Position numbers and translations under genes: made by a program. A DNA stretch of 64,000 nucleotides from Sphingobacterium mizutaii. GTDB lineage: Bacteria; Bacteroidota; Bacteroidia; Sphingobacteriales; Sphingobacteriaceae. The notes under the pieces are model-generated. The model was not told where the DNA came from. It made no database searches and saw only the letters and a list, made by a program, of their open reading frames with translations. The stretch lies in NCBI RefSeq assembly GCF_900187125.1, contig NZ_LT906468.1:4588001-4652000 (forward strand). Direction: 5' to 3'. Below, piece after piece: positions 1 through 8,938 of this stretch; positions within the stretch are counted from its first letter, which is position 1, and the number at the start of each line of letters is the position of its first letter.

Positions 1-1410
1 GGCTACCAAGGTATTGGCACCATCATAAGCCAATAGTTCTTTCATATAAGCGGGGTCTTCACCTTCTACCCTGTCCATAATGATCCAATCTGCATTATCG
101 ATCCTATAACGAACCTGATCCCTTGCAGAACCCAGGAAAAAGTTAGCATATACATTATAGCGTCCTACATATTTCGCCTTTACGACTGCCGGACCAAATA
201 GACCGATTGTATAGCTATCATCTTTCCCTACGACCTTATAATCAAATTTATAATGGTTGCCATCTATTGACAGGATTGCATATCCTTTTGGAGTACCATC
301 ACGCATGGTCGAAGTAGGGATGCCCTGTTCATTCGGAAGGCCAGAATACCAGTCTCCAGAAGTGGTTCCCACATTGTATTCATGGTAAGGTTTGCTCCCT
401 TTCCAGCCATCATCAGCTGTTAGGAAATTCTGTTGTTGATAATGCGTATGTGCAGATAGACCCAGGGTGTTCGGGTAATCCGCTAGGATATCAAATAATT
501 GATTTCTGTCCTCATTACGGAATGATTTTTCATTCTCTTGAAACAGAGGAATATGATAGGCAAGGACAATCAGTTTATCTTTAGGGACAAACTTCAGGTC
601 ATTAGCGACGAAATCAATCTGATCTTGTCTCAATCCACCTTGGTAGCCTTTTCCAGTTTCCGGATGCGGATAGATAATATCATCGAGCACGATAAAGTGC
701 GCATTTCCCACATTGAAAGAGTAATTGGCCGGGCCAAAGGCTTTCTCGAAACCCTCATCGGCGTATTTATCCTCTTTGACATCATAGTTCATATCGTGGT
801 TACCCATTACATTGAACCAAGGGAGACCCATCTGGCCGATAGCCTGTTTATAACTAGGGTGCAAGGAAAGATCATCGCCAACCAAATCACCAAGGCTGAT
901 TCCAAAAAGTGGACCTTTTCTGGTTTTCGCTTCACTTACCACCCCATTTTTGAAGAATTCCATTTCCTCCGCGGTATATGCCTGAGGGTCACCAAAAACA
1001 AAAGCGCTAAAGTTAGCTGGTTCTTCCTTCACCGTTAAGGCAAAATCAATTGATTTTGGAAGAGCACCTGTAGCAGTTACGCCAGGGTATTTCAAAGCTG
1101 GAGAACCGTTTGGCTTGTGGATATAATAAAACTTTGGTTGATTATCGGCACCAACAGGTAAGGCATACCCAGAAGGTTTGATGACGAAGATGATGTTGTC
1201 GTTTTCAACCGGAATCTGATATTTTCCGTTCTTATCCGTTTGTACGACCTCTTTGCCATTACTGACGCTCACGCCAGCTAATCCAGCCTCTTTTTTGTCC
1301 AGACGACCGTTCGCATTAGCATCAATAAAGACAGTTCCCTTTGCCATTTCCTGACCGAAAGCTGTTCCTGTCAATAAACATGCTAGCAAGGACCAATATA
1401 ATTTTTTCAT
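1..1410 (-). CDS. Secreted calcineurin-like metallophosphoesterase (3' end outside window)
   Basis: The gene starts at 1410 and runs off the left edge, leaving 470 codons without a stop. It begins with a signal peptide (MKKLYWSLLACLL, cleavage near GTAFGQ). A prealbumin-like N-terminal domain of about 90 residues follows (motif FIDANANGRLDKKEAGL). The catalytic domain shows the metal-ligand motifs FGDPQ, SLGDLVGDD, GNHD, AYHIP and SAHTH. The third domain at the cut end resembles the C-terminal domain of this Bacteroidota family. Such proteins hydrolyse phosphoesters in the periplasm or outside the cell; the substrate cannot be read from sequence. A TATGTTTG -7 element lies 21 bases upstream. 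Confidence 0.9.
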   Translation of the reverse strand, partial: MKKLYWSLLACLLTGTAFGQEMAKGTVFIDANANGRLDKKEAGLAGVSVSNGKEVVQTDKNGKYQIPVENDNIIFVIKPSGYALPVGADNQPKFYYIHKPNGSPALKYPGVTATGALPKSIDFALTVKEEPANFSAFVFGDPQAYTAEEMEFFKNGVVSEAKTRKGPLFGISLGDLVGDDLSLHPSYKQAIGQMGLPWFNVMGNHDMNYDVKEDKYADEGFEKAFGPANYSFNVGNAHFIVLDDIIYPHPETGKGYQGGLRQDQIDFVANDLKFVPKDKLIVLAYHIPLFQENEKSFRNEDRNQLFDILADYPNTLGLSAHTHYQQQNFLTADDGWKGSKPYHEYNVGTTSGDWYSGLPNEQGIPTSTMRDGTPKGYAILSIDGNHYKFDYKVVGKDDSYTIGLFGPAVVKAKYVGRYNVYANFFLGSARDQVRYRIDNADWIIMDRVEGEDPAYMKELLAYDGANTLVA

Positions 1411-1430
1411 GTGTTTATGGTTGTTTGCTC

Positions 1431-1438
1431 CAAACATA
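1431..1438 (-). promoter_or_regulatory. Predicted -7 element (TATGTTTG) of the phosphoesterase gene
   Basis: On the minus strand TATGTTTG matches the Bacteroidota TAnnTTTG -7 consensus and sits 20 bases before the ATG at 1410. No clear TTTG -33 element is seen at the usual distance, so this is a moderate call. Confidence 0.45.
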
Positions 1439-1546
1439 GGGTATGAAGTTAAATAAAAGATTAAGACAATGTTAAGTTAATCTTATATTCATGTGTCTTG
1501 CACAATATTAAAATAATGATTGGCAAGTAAAGCGCCAGTGGATCTT

Positions 1547-1586
1547 ATTCGAGACATATTCCGTATTTTCACAACATGTCTCGGAT
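1547..1586. repeat. Palindromic intergenic repeat, copy 1 (diverged)
   Basis: A 40-base core with arms ATTCGAGACATATT and ACATGTCTCGGAT that pair with G-T wobbles. It aligns without gaps to the copies at 29907 and 57165, about 33 of 40 positions matching copy 2. An AGTAAGAG motif follows at 1601; AGTAAAAG follows the other two copies. Confidence 0.7.
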
Positions 1587-1827
1587 ATGGGTCGAGCAAG
1601 AGTAAGAGCGAATGCGCAAATTTTTCAGGAGCAGAAGAAAATTTTGAGATGTATTTTATGTTAAGAAATGCTGTTTGTCAAAGGATTGGGAAGATGGCCT
1701 GGAGAATAGTCCGCTCAGGAATTGGATTTATAGTCTTCGTATCCTGACAATTGTTCTAATACGGCAGAATAAATAGCTAAATAATGTATACCCGAATAAT
1801 TCACTGTGTGTGAGTTTATTCAACAAG

Positions 1828-1865
1828 AAAGCCCGAGTTAATGATGAACATTACTCGGGCTTTTT
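1828..1865. terminator. Hairpin terminator downstream of the tricorn gene
   Basis: AAAGCCCGAGT and ACTCGGGCTTT pair around a short inner stem and loop. T-rich tracts follow in both directions (TTTTT on plus, TTTCTT on minus). It lies 16 bases past the stop of the leftward tricorn protease gene. Confidence 0.8.
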
Positions 1866-1880
1866 ATTATTATACTTTGC

Positions 1881-4800
1881 TTAATTCAAATCTTTTAAGA
1901 TTTCCTGTACTGCTCTTTCCAGTTGCGGATCTTTATCCGCAACGCGATCCGCTACGGTATTCTTGATGGCGATATCCGGAGCGACACCGGTCAGTTCCAG
2001 ATCCTTTCCGTCCAGGGTATAACATCCCCACGACGGCAAACGGTAGAACGAACCATCGACCAGACCCTTCCCTGAGGTAAAGATGATCCATCTATAGGTT
2101 TCCGTACCGATGATCTTCCCTAGTTTCAGCTCCTTGAAACCTGCCGCAGTCATTTCTGCATCTGAAAGCGATTGCTCATTGATCAGGAGCACGATTGGCT
2201 TTCCGGCTGGCGCGAAATTACTCTGTGGAGAAAGCTTACCGCCACGGTATTGCCATTTAAGGTATGGTCGTTGTGATAGGAACCTAAGCACCTCGTCATG
2301 CACATTACCACCGGTATTGTAGCGAAGGTCCAAAATAATAGCATCCTTGTTGTTCTCTTGTTCCGCCATATCGATCAAGAATGATTGCAGCTGTTCCCCG
2401 CTCATGTTCTTCATGTGCGAGTAGGCAATCCTATTCTTGCTCAGTTGATCGACCTTGTTTCGGTTGCCTCTAATCCACTCATCGTACAATAGGTCTTTGA
2501 AAGCAGCATTGCTCTGCGGACGGATATTGATGACCTCTTCCTTGCCGCCACGGTTCACCGTCAATTGGACTTCATTGGCTAGCGATGGCCAAGTAAAATA
2601 GGAGTCACGATCGCGTGTTTTATCGATCTTGTTTCCGTTCACCGCTACCAGCACATCACCCACTTTTAGATTGACATCTTTCTTGGAAGCAGGTCCTTTG
2701 GCTACGATATGTGCAACTTTATAAGGATCATTTGCATCATAGGTGACCCCAAGTTCATTCGTTATGAAATTATACTGCTTTCTTTCATCGGTACCAAAAG
2801 TACTGAAGCCCATGTGTGAGGAATTCAATTCGCCCAACATATCGTTCAATAGGATCCTTAAGTCCATTCGGTTGTTGATACCCGAAAGGTAGTTCCCATA
2901 TTTCTTTTTCATCCCTTCCCAGTCTATGCCATGGAACTTCTCATCATAATAGTTCTCTTCGATATTGGCCCAGGTTTCATAGAACATCTGTTTGAATTCC
3001 TTGTCCAGGTCACGATTGAATTTGAAGCTGAGACCTACATTATCGAGTCTGTTCTGGTCGATATTATATTTCTGTATGTTTCCATTCACGATGGCAAAGT
3101 ATTTTCCATCTACTTCTTGTAGACCTTGAAGAGCTCCGTCCAACACCTTTTCGGTTTTGCTGTTGGCAAATGGTTCAAAGGTAATGCGGTAAGTAGCCCA
3201 TTTCCCTTCGTGGTTCGATTGGTAGAATACATAAGTTTTATCCCCTTTAGCAAACAGCAATGGATTGTATTGCGTCCCTCCTTGCGGACTTACCTGGGTG
3301 ATACGGTCAGAAAGGCCTTTAACATCAATGCTAACGAGAACCTTCTTATCATCTTTCTTCTCTTCCTTTTCGGCAGGCTTTGCTTTTTTGTCCTTGCTGT
3401 TCTTATCGTTTTTTGTTGTTGTACTATCTTTCTTTACCGTTTCCTTATCGCTTTCCTTAAACATTTCATCGAATTTGCTGATGCGATAAGGTTCGTCATA
3501 ATTCTCAAGTGCCATTCTGTACAGGCTGGCATTTTCCATTCCTGTCGGATAGGCAGGCTTAATTCGGTTGCTGGAGAAGTAAATGTACTTGCCATCGGGC
3601 GACCATGCCGGCGAAGCTTCTGAAACCCCTGTATTGGTTAGGTTCAAGGTTTTCTTATCAGCGAGATTGTACACGAAGATATCCTGTTCAAAATTGCGCA
3701 TCGCAGTAAAGAGGACATATTTACCATCAGGCGAAAAAGTAGGAGAAGAATTCTGGAAAGCCCAAATCTCGTCCTTAACAATGGTTTCACTTTTCAAGCT
3801 GGCCAAATCCATCAGGCGTACTTCATCGCGCCCACTCAGGTATGCCGCTTTGGTATTGTCCTTATTAAAGCTGATGTCGCGATTGTTCCGATTGTCCTGG
3901 GTAAGTTGTTTGACCTCGCCTTTACCGTCTGCAGAACGGGAATACCAGTTAAGATACCCGTTCAAGGTCTGGTTAAAGATCAAGGTCTTGTTGTCTTTCA
4001 ACCACATGACCTCAGATACACGCTCGCCTTGACTAGGCATCTGACGGACAAACTTGCCATCAACATCAGACACAAATAGCTCGCCCCGCGACACAAACGC
4101 CATTTTCTTGCCATCAGGAGAAACATGGAAATTGCTGATATTGCTTGTCACGTCAAATTCCTTGGATTTGCCCAATACCTGGTTACGGCTGAGGCTAATG
4201 GCAGGTTGGCTGGTTTTCTTGCTGGCAACATCATAGACAAAGAGTTGATACCCTTTCTCAAAAACCACCGCAGCACCATTGGCAGCGACCTGAGGACTGC
4301 GGATAGACTCAGGAAACTGGGTCAAGCCTTGTTTTTGCCCATTGTTGATGCTGTAAAGATTGTATTCGTTATTGCCTTCATCTGAGGCGAAGTAGATCGT
4401 TCCTTTGCTGTCCACTGTTGGCCAAAGGTCCTTCCCTTCATAGCTGGTGTATTCCTTATAGGCTTTAGTTTTAGGATTATAGCCCTTGATATCCGGGTTA
4501 AATGCGCCTTTATATCGTTTTCTATTGGCTGCGCTGTAGCTTTCCCAAGAATCGGTGAAAAGCAATTCCCCGCTAGGGGTTTCCACCATATTGTGGATAT
4601 AGTTGAAGAAATGGGGAAAGATACGCTCTGCGGTACCACCATCCTTACTTACCTTGTAGCTGCTGAGGCGATTCTCGCGTCCTGAGGTAAAATACACCTG
4701 TTTGCTGTCCCAGCTCCACGAATCGACCTCATCGGTAGCTTCGTGGAAGGTAATCTGTTTGATGTTTCCTCCAGCCATCGGCATGATGTATACATCCATA

Positions 4801-5063
4801 TTTCCGTTTTGGTTGGAAGAGAAAGCAAGCCATTGCCCATCTGGAGAGATCCTTGGCATAACTTCATTTCCCTCCATTGCCGTTAGGCGCAGAGCGGGAC
4901 CGCCAGCAGCTGGAACTTTCCAAAGATCGCCCTCAAAACTGAAGACAATCGTCTGTGCATCGGGGCTAAGCGTTGGATTGGACAAAAAGGTTGGTTGAAC
5001 CTGAGCCTTCAATTGCATGGATCCCCCTAACAACAAGGCTATGGACAATAATGTTTTATTCAT
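1881..5063 (-). CDS. Tricorn-type S41 family protease, copy 1
   Basis: The 1060-residue exported protein starts at the ATG at 5063 (MNKTLLSIALLLGG signal peptide); an in-frame TTG at 5075 is less likely. Order of parts: beta-propeller repeats of the PD40/WD40-like type (ISPDGQWLAFSSN and similar), a lysine-rich low-complexity linker around residue 550-590, a second propeller segment, a helical core domain, a PDZ domain (VGDVLVAVNG) and a C-terminal S41 domain. Residues matching the archaeal tricorn tetrad are visible: Ser-His in LNSSHMG, the nucleophile in SLSDAE, and Glu in LELTGVAPD. It probably degrades peptides in the periplasm. A paralogue lies at 38922-42215, in which the first serine is glycine. 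Confidence 0.93.
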   Translation of the reverse strand: MNKTLLSIALLLGGSMQLKAQVQPTFLSNPTLSPDAQTIVFSFEGDLWKVPAAGGPALRLTAMEGNEVMPRISPDGQWLAFSSNQNGNMDVYIMPMAGGNIKQITFHEATDEVDSWSWDSKQVYFTSGRENRLSSYKVSKDGGTAERIFPHFFNYIHNMVETPSGELLFTDSWESYSAANRKRYKGAFNPDIKGYNPKTKAYKEYTSYEGKDLWPTVDSKGTIYFASDEGNNEYNLYSINNGQKQGLTQFPESIRSPQVAANGAAVVFEKGYQLFVYDVASKKTSQPAISLSRNQVLGKSKEFDVTSNISNFHVSPDGKKMAFVSRGELFVSDVDGKFVRQMPSQGERVSEVMWLKDNKTLIFNQTLNGYLNWYSRSADGKGEVKQLTQDNRNNRDISFNKDNTKAAYLSGRDEVRLMDLASLKSETIVKDEIWAFQNSSPTFSPDGKYVLFTAMRNFEQDIFVYNLADKKTLNLTNTGVSEASPAWSPDGKYIYFSSNRIKPAYPTGMENASLYRMALENYDEPYRISKFDEMFKESDKETVKKDSTTTKNDKNSKDKKAKPAEKEEKKDDKKVLVSIDVKGLSDRITQVSPQGGTQYNPLLFAKGDKTYVFYQSNHEGKWATYRITFEPFANSKTEKVLDGALQGLQEVDGKYFAIVNGNIQKYNIDQNRLDNVGLSFKFNRDLDKEFKQMFYETWANIEENYYDEKFHGIDWEGMKKKYGNYLSGINNRMDLRILLNDMLGELNSSHMGFSTFGTDERKQYNFITNELGVTYDANDPYKVAHIVAKGPASKKDVNLKVGDVLVAVNGNKIDKTRDRDSYFTWPSLANEVQLTVNRGGKEEVINIRPQSNAAFKDLLYDEWIRGNRNKVDQLSKNRIAYSHMKNMSGEQLQSFLIDMAEQENNKDAIILDLRYNTGGNVHDEVLRFLSQRPYLKWQYRGGKLSPQSNFAPAGKPIVLLINEQSLSDAEMTAAGFKELKLGKIIGTETYRWIIFTSGKGLVDGSFYRLPSWGCYTLDGKDLELTGVAPDIAIKNTVADRVADKDPQLERAVQEILKDLN

Positions 5064-5093
5064 AAATTGGGTCAATTTCGAATTGATTCAGAA

Positions 5094-5101
5094 CAAATGT
5101 A
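5094..5101 (-). promoter_or_regulatory. Predicted -7 element (TACATTTG) of tricorn gene 1
   Basis: The minus strand reads TACATTTG, an exact TAnnTTTG match, 30 bases before the ATG at 5063. The spacing supports the ATG at 5063 as start. Confidence 0.5.
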
Positions 5102-5264
5102 CAATTCAATTTTAGTATTATTAAAACCTGACCCTGGAAATTCCCGACAATAGCCTTGGAATCAAAAAGCACCCAATAAAAACAGGATATAACGATAAGA
5201 TTAATAAACAGTTATAATTGTGTATTTTTTACACTTATCTGTACTACTTATATGAAAAATGTGC

Positions 5265-5272
5265 TATTTTTG
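5265..5272 (+). promoter_or_regulatory. Predicted -7 element (TATTTTTG) of the YbjJ-like transporter
   Basis: TATTTTTG is an exact TAnnTTTG match ending 17 bases before the ATG at 5290. It lies inside the longest open frame, which begins at 5218, so it argues that translation starts at 5290 or later. Confidence 0.5.
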
Positions 5273-5289
5273 TTACAAATTTATCAACG

Positions 5290-6471
5290 ATGACATCATT
5301 AGGTGAGGCAAGCAACCATGTCTCTCAATCCATGAAAAGCAGGATCCGATGGGCGGTAGCTTTGTTCTATTTTGGTCAAGGCTTGGGCTTTGCGAGTTGG
5401 GCAAGCCGTATCCCGACTATAAAAACCGCATTGGGGCTTTCCGAAGCACAACTGGGAACCATCTTATTGATGTTGCCGATTGGCCAGCTATTGACCATGC
5501 CTATTTCGGCTGCTTTGGTCAACAAATACGGTAGCCATAAAATCTTGCCTTGGGCCGCATTCTTCTATGCATTGGTCCTGTTGTTCATCGCTTTTTCCAG
5601 TAATGCTTGGTTCTTGGGTGCAGCACTTTTCCTTTTTGGCGTAACGGGCAATATCTGTAATATCTCCGTCAACACCCAAGGTGTACTCGCTGAAGAGCTT
5701 TATGGTCGATCTATTATGTCCTCCTTCCATGGAGCCTGGTCATTGGCTGGGTTCACCGGAGCCTTGATCGGTTTATTGACATTAAACTTCGGCATTAACA
5801 CTTTTGGCCATTTCATTGGTGTCATCATCCTGCTGACCATCAATATCCTGTTGAACAAGCAGTTTCTGGTTCCAGAAGTAGGCACAGAGAAGAAGGAAAA
5901 AGAGAAGACCAAGTTTAAGCCTGATGCATTGATTGTTCAGCTGGGTATAATCGGTTTCTTTAGTATGGCAACCGAGGGGGCGATGTTTGATTGGAGTGGT
6001 GTTTATTTCAGTGAAGTCGTTCATGCTCCAGAGAACTTGGTGATCTTAGGATATGCTTCCTTTATGATCATGATGGCAACGGGCCGTTTTATTGGCGATA
6101 CCATTATCAGCAAAATAGGCAGACAGAGAACCCTGCAGATCAGTGGAATCCTGATGTTCGTGGGGATGTTATCTTCCGTTGTTTTTCCAAACCTTTGGGT
6201 CTGTACCCTAGCGTTTATGCTGGTCGGATTAGGCGTTGCCTGCAACGTCCCTACGGTTTATAGTGTGACCGGAAAGCATAAGACGATTCCTGCCGGCGTA
6301 GCCTTGGCCATGGTTTCCAGTATCTCCTACCTCGGATTTTTAATGGGTCCTCCACTAATCGGATATGTGGCAGAAATATTTAATCTACGATATTCATTCG
6401 CCCTGTTTTCAATGTTCGGCTTCTTGATGTTTATCATGACCAGCCGATTGAAAATCTTCAGGGAACAATAG
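5290..6471 (+). CDS. MFS transporter, YbjJ/fucose-permease-like
   Basis: A 393-residue major facilitator superfamily protein with about 12 hydrophobic segments. The N-terminal part (GLGFASWASRIPTIKTALGL, SEAQLGTILLMLPIGQL) resembles the YbjJ branch next to fucose permeases. The open frame reaches back to 5218, but the predicted promoter at 5265 makes the ATG at 5290 (MTSLGEA) or 5332 (MKSRIRW) the likely start. Substrate unknown; the family includes sugar and drug transporters. It is single and converges with the GH43-like gene, their ends being 4 bases apart within a shared hairpin. Confidence 0.88.
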   Translation: MTSLGEASNHVSQSMKSRIRWAVALFYFGQGLGFASWASRIPTIKTALGLSEAQLGTILLMLPIGQLLTMPISAALVNKYGSHKILPWAAFFYALVLLFIAFSSNAWFLGAALFLFGVTGNICNISVNTQGVLAEELYGRSIMSSFHGAWSLAGFTGALIGLLTLNFGINTFGHFIGVIILLTINILLNKQFLVPEVGTEKKEKEKTKFKPDALIVQLGIIGFFSMATEGAMFDWSGVYFSEVVHAPENLVILGYASFMIMMATGRFIGDTIISKIGRQRTLQISGILMFVGMLSSVVFPNLWVCTLAFMLVGLGVACNVPTVYSVTGKHKTIPAGVALAMVSSISYLGFLMGPPLIGYVAEIFNLRYSFALFSMFGFLMFIMTSRLKIFREQ

Positions 6472-6499
6472 AAGCTTAAGGCTTTACGGCCTTAAGCTT
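6472..6499. terminator. Perfect 11-bp inverted repeat at convergent gene ends
   Basis: AAGCTTAAGGC and GCCTTAAGCTT flank a 6-base loop. The hairpin covers the last codons of the GH43-like gene and begins one base after the transporter stop. No T-run follows on either strand, so it may act as a weak bidirectional terminator or an RNA 3' stabiliser. Confidence 0.6.
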
Positions 6500-7417
6500 G
6501 TCCAATTCTTTTCTTGAAATCTTTAAGATGGTACCATGTCTTAGACCTTTTGGAAATTCCAATTGATCGCTGATATCGGTCCAGGTCTTGAGATCCTTGG
6601 ATTTGATCAAGCCAAAATGGTTGTCCATATAGCGATCGAAATAGATATAGTATTCCCCATTTATATTAGCTACCGTAGGCCCTTCTGCCCAATAATCTCC
6701 GGTTATCTTTTCACTGGCATCGCTGTAAGGTCCATCCAAACTATCCGCAAAGGCAAGCTTTAGGTTCTTCTCGGGTTTTGGTTCTCGGGTTTCATCCTTG
6801 ATGACCATCATCCATTTATTTCCCTTTTTTAAGATCGTAGCATCGATACTGTTGAAACCTGGATCATACAGCAACATGGTCTCCGAGAAATTCTTGAAGT
6901 CCTTGGTCAGGGTATAATACATCCTATGGTTATAGCCATTATCCCCTTCTACCTGTGTTTCAGGAAATTCGCCTGTAATGGTGGAAGCCCAATAAATCAT
7001 GTATTCTTTGCTTTCGGGATCATAGGTGACTTCTGGAGCCCAAGAGTTCCGGGTGCTGTCCTCATGTTCCATGACCGGTATATATTGTTGTTCTGACCAA
7101 TTGATCAAGTCCTTGGAGGTCGCATGGCCAATACCCTTCTGGGTCCAGCTAACGGTCCAAACCATGTGATAGAGACCATCGCCTCCCTTGATGATACAAG
7201 GATCCCGCATCAGTTTGTCAGGGCTCAATTTTGGAGTCAGAAAGGAGGCATCGTTCTTTAAGGCCGTCCATTTCAAACCATCTTCACTATAGGCTAGATG
7301 CAAGCCATCTTCACCATTTCCCTTAAAATAGGAAAAGATATACGCGGAATCTTGCTGAGCTGTAGCTGATAATGCAAGGCATAAAAGTGCCAGGAAGGAA
7401 ATTAGTTTATTATACAT
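6476..7417 (-). CDS. Secreted glycoside hydrolase, GH43-like
   Basis: A 313-residue protein with signal peptide (MYNKLISFLALLCLALSATAQ). The body has the repeated aromatic blades of a five-bladed GH43/GH62-type propeller. Motifs include DGLKWTAL, MRDPCII (Asp of the RDP motif), SWAPEV and YWAEGPTV, whose Glu fits the GH43 general acid. The N-terminal catalytic Asp is not obvious, so activity is less certain than fold. Family members cleave arabinose- or xylose-containing glycans. No SusC/SusD pair or other polysaccharide-utilisation gene is adjacent. Confidence 0.82.
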   Translation of the reverse strand: MYNKLISFLALLCLALSATAQQDSAYIFSYFKGNGEDGLHLAYSEDGLKWTALKNDASFLTPKLSPDKLMRDPCIIKGGDGLYHMVWTVSWTQKGIGHATSKDLINWSEQQYIPVMEHEDSTRNSWAPEVTYDPESKEYMIYWASTITGEFPETQVEGDNGYNHRMYYTLTKDFKNFSETMLLYDPGFNSIDATILKKGNKWMMVIKDETREPKPEKNLKLAFADSLDGPYSDASEKITGDYWAEGPTVANINGEYYIYFDRYMDNHFGLIKSKDLKTWTDISDQLEFPKGLRHGTILKISRKELDKLKAVKP

Positions 7418-7473
7418 GGATTAGGTTTTGTGATTACCCAAATATAGTTAAAATAAGCCTTTTTGCAAGGTGT

Positions 7474-7521
7474 GAACCCCAGTACGCTAAAGAATCATTT
7501 ATACCAGGGGTTCTGTTTTTT
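7474..7521 (+). terminator. Possible hairpin with T-tract in a divergent gap
   Basis: GAACCCC (7474-7480) pairs with GGGGTTC (7507-7513) across a 26-base loop, followed by TGTTTTTTG. It lies in the 202-bp gap between the divergent GH43-like and leucine-rich-repeat genes, where no gene needs terminating on the plus strand. It could be a leader structure or chance. Confidence 0.3.
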
Positions 7522-7619
7522 GTCTTGAATAGAAAAATTTCAATATATTTAAGAAACGGGCTATGCATTATTAAAATTTAAGGCAAGCAGCAGGAATCAC
7601 CTTTAACACCTATGACCGC

Positions 7620-8693
7620 ATGGAAAAATACCTGAAAAAGATAGTTGAAGAGAAGGATACAATCAAGAAGGTTGATTTATCTGAGAAGTGGCTGGAAGAA
7701 GTTCCAGAGGTACTCAGGGAATGCAGGATGGTTGAGGAAATTAAACTGACTGGAAACGATATTTACGAAATACCGGATTGGCTCTTTGAGCTTCCCCATT
7801 TAAAGAAACTCGATATTTCCTTAAACGACATGGAGACCTTGCCTTCCGCCATAATAAAAGCGAAGGATTTGGAATTCCTTTCTTTTGATTCACCCATCAA
7901 GAAGCCTTTGCCGAAAGAGTTGGCACGTTTGAAAAAACTCAAGAAATTGGTGATCCATGAACAGATCTATGGTTTTCCGGATGAGTTCTTTGAGCTTACT
8001 TCCCTAGAGGAGATCGAATTTTACACCCCAAAAATAACCAGTATCCCCGACAGCTTTTCAAATTTAGTAAACTTGAAATCCTTTACTTTGACGCAGCTCC
8101 TGTTTGAAGGAAAAGCTAAGCCAATTGATTTTGAAGCTGTAATTGAAGTTCTTTCCACTCTTCCAAAGCTAGAGAACCTGAGCTTTTCGCAAGCTGGAAT
8201 GTCGAGCATTCCTGCAAACATCAATAAACTACCAAGGCTAAAGGAATTGAACCTCAGAGGCAATGGTATCAAGGTCCTTCCCAAGGAGCTTTTTGAACTG
8301 AAGGACTTAAGGTTGTTGGATTTAGGGCAGAACGGAATTAAGACCGTCCCGGCTGAAATAAAAAACCTAGGGCAGCTAAAGACCCTGAAACTGAATTCTA
8401 ATTTCAACCCTCCTATTGACCTTCAAAACTTGTTCAATAGCGTTAAGGAGCTCTCTAGTTTGCAGAACCTCCAATTATGGAGCTGCCAGACAAACATCAA
8501 GCTTCCTGAAAACATCGTTGATTGGACTTCATTAAAGGAGCTGGACTTCGACAACAATAAGGTGCAGCATCTGCCAGAGTCCATGAAACAGATGACTGGG
8601 TTGAAAAAGCTAAGGATCAGTAATAATCCTATTCCTGATGCTGAAAAAGAGGGTCTTGTGAAGGCTTTGAAGGGCACGAAGGTGATTGTTTAG
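7620..8693 (+). CDS. Leucine-rich repeat protein
   Basis: A 357-residue protein made almost wholly of leucine-rich repeats of about 23 residues, with units such as LPHLKKLDISLNDMETLPS, LPRLKELNLRGNGIKVLP and LKDLRLLDLGQNGIKTVP. There is no signal peptide or membrane segment, so it is probably cytoplasmic. LRR proteins of this type bind other proteins; no catalytic domain is attached and the partner is unknown. It stands alone: divergent from the GH43-like gene and followed by an intergenic stretch with repeat-like sequences. Confidence 0.88.
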   Translation: MEKYLKKIVEEKDTIKKVDLSEKWLEEVPEVLRECRMVEEIKLTGNDIYEIPDWLFELPHLKKLDISLNDMETLPSAIIKAKDLEFLSFDSPIKKPLPKELARLKKLKKLVIHEQIYGFPDEFFELTSLEEIEFYTPKITSIPDSFSNLVNLKSFTLTQLLFEGKAKPIDFEAVIEVLSTLPKLENLSFSQAGMSSIPANINKLPRLKELNLRGNGIKVLPKELFELKDLRLLDLGQNGIKTVPAEIKNLGQLKTLKLNSNFNPPIDLQNLFNSVKELSSLQNLQLWSCQTNIKLPENIVDWTSLKELDFDNNKVQHLPESMKQMTGLKKLRISNNPIPDAEKEGLVKALKGTKVIV

Positions 8694-8701
8694 GGAGTTG
8701 A

Positions 8702-8765
8702 ACCAGGATTGGGTTCGACTCCCCTTCGACGCCGCTCAGGGTACGGCTCACCCGACGAGGATGGG
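8702..8765. repeat. REP-like GC-rich intergenic module
   Basis: This stretch is much richer in G and C than its surroundings. It carries CCCTTCGACGCCGCTCAGGG, resembling the dispersed intergenic repeat family with core CCTTCGACnnCGCTCAGG seen in many genomes. The assignment is from memory of that motif and needs a genome-wide count. Confidence 0.45.
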
Positions 8766-8829
8766 AGGATGGGCCAAGATCATTGGCGTGGGATAAATAA
8801 AAACCCTAGATTGGTAATACGCAGTGTAG

Positions 8830-8848
8830 GGGCGTATCGAATACGCCC
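8830..8848. repeat. Perfect 8-bp hairpin GGGCGTAT/ATACGCCC
   Basis: GGGCGTAT, loop CGA, ATACGCCC, set in the context TAGGGGCGTATCGAATACGC. Sequences of the form GGGCGTAT-n-ATACGCCC are widespread dispersed intergenic repeats. It lies in the 245-bp gap between the LRR gene and the histidine kinase gene, which converge. Confidence 0.5.
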
Positions 8849-8938
8849 GCAGATGGGTTTTGAACTAGGATGGAATGGATAAAAGGATATTTCTGATTCT
8901 TCACTATTCGTTCAGAATAGGAAGTATAATCTTAAAGT

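Larger units (their letters stand above)
1411..1880. other. 470-bp intergenic region holding a palindromic repeat and a terminator
   Basis: This gap lies between two leftward genes. It contains the phosphoesterase promoter, a degenerate copy of the 40-bp palindromic repeat (1547-1586) and a terminator hairpin (1828-1863). A 75-codon open frame (1520-1747, TTG start) spans the palindrome and shows no recognisable protein features, so I do not call it a gene. Confidence 0.6.

Noticed and set aside
1520..1747. 75-codon frame on the plus strand
   Set aside because: TTG start, spans the palindromic repeat, odd composition and no recognisable motif.
3126..3623. Long plus-strand frames opposite the tricorn genes
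   Set aside because: They are antisense shadows of a well-supported coding frame with skewed, cysteine- and phenylalanine-rich composition.
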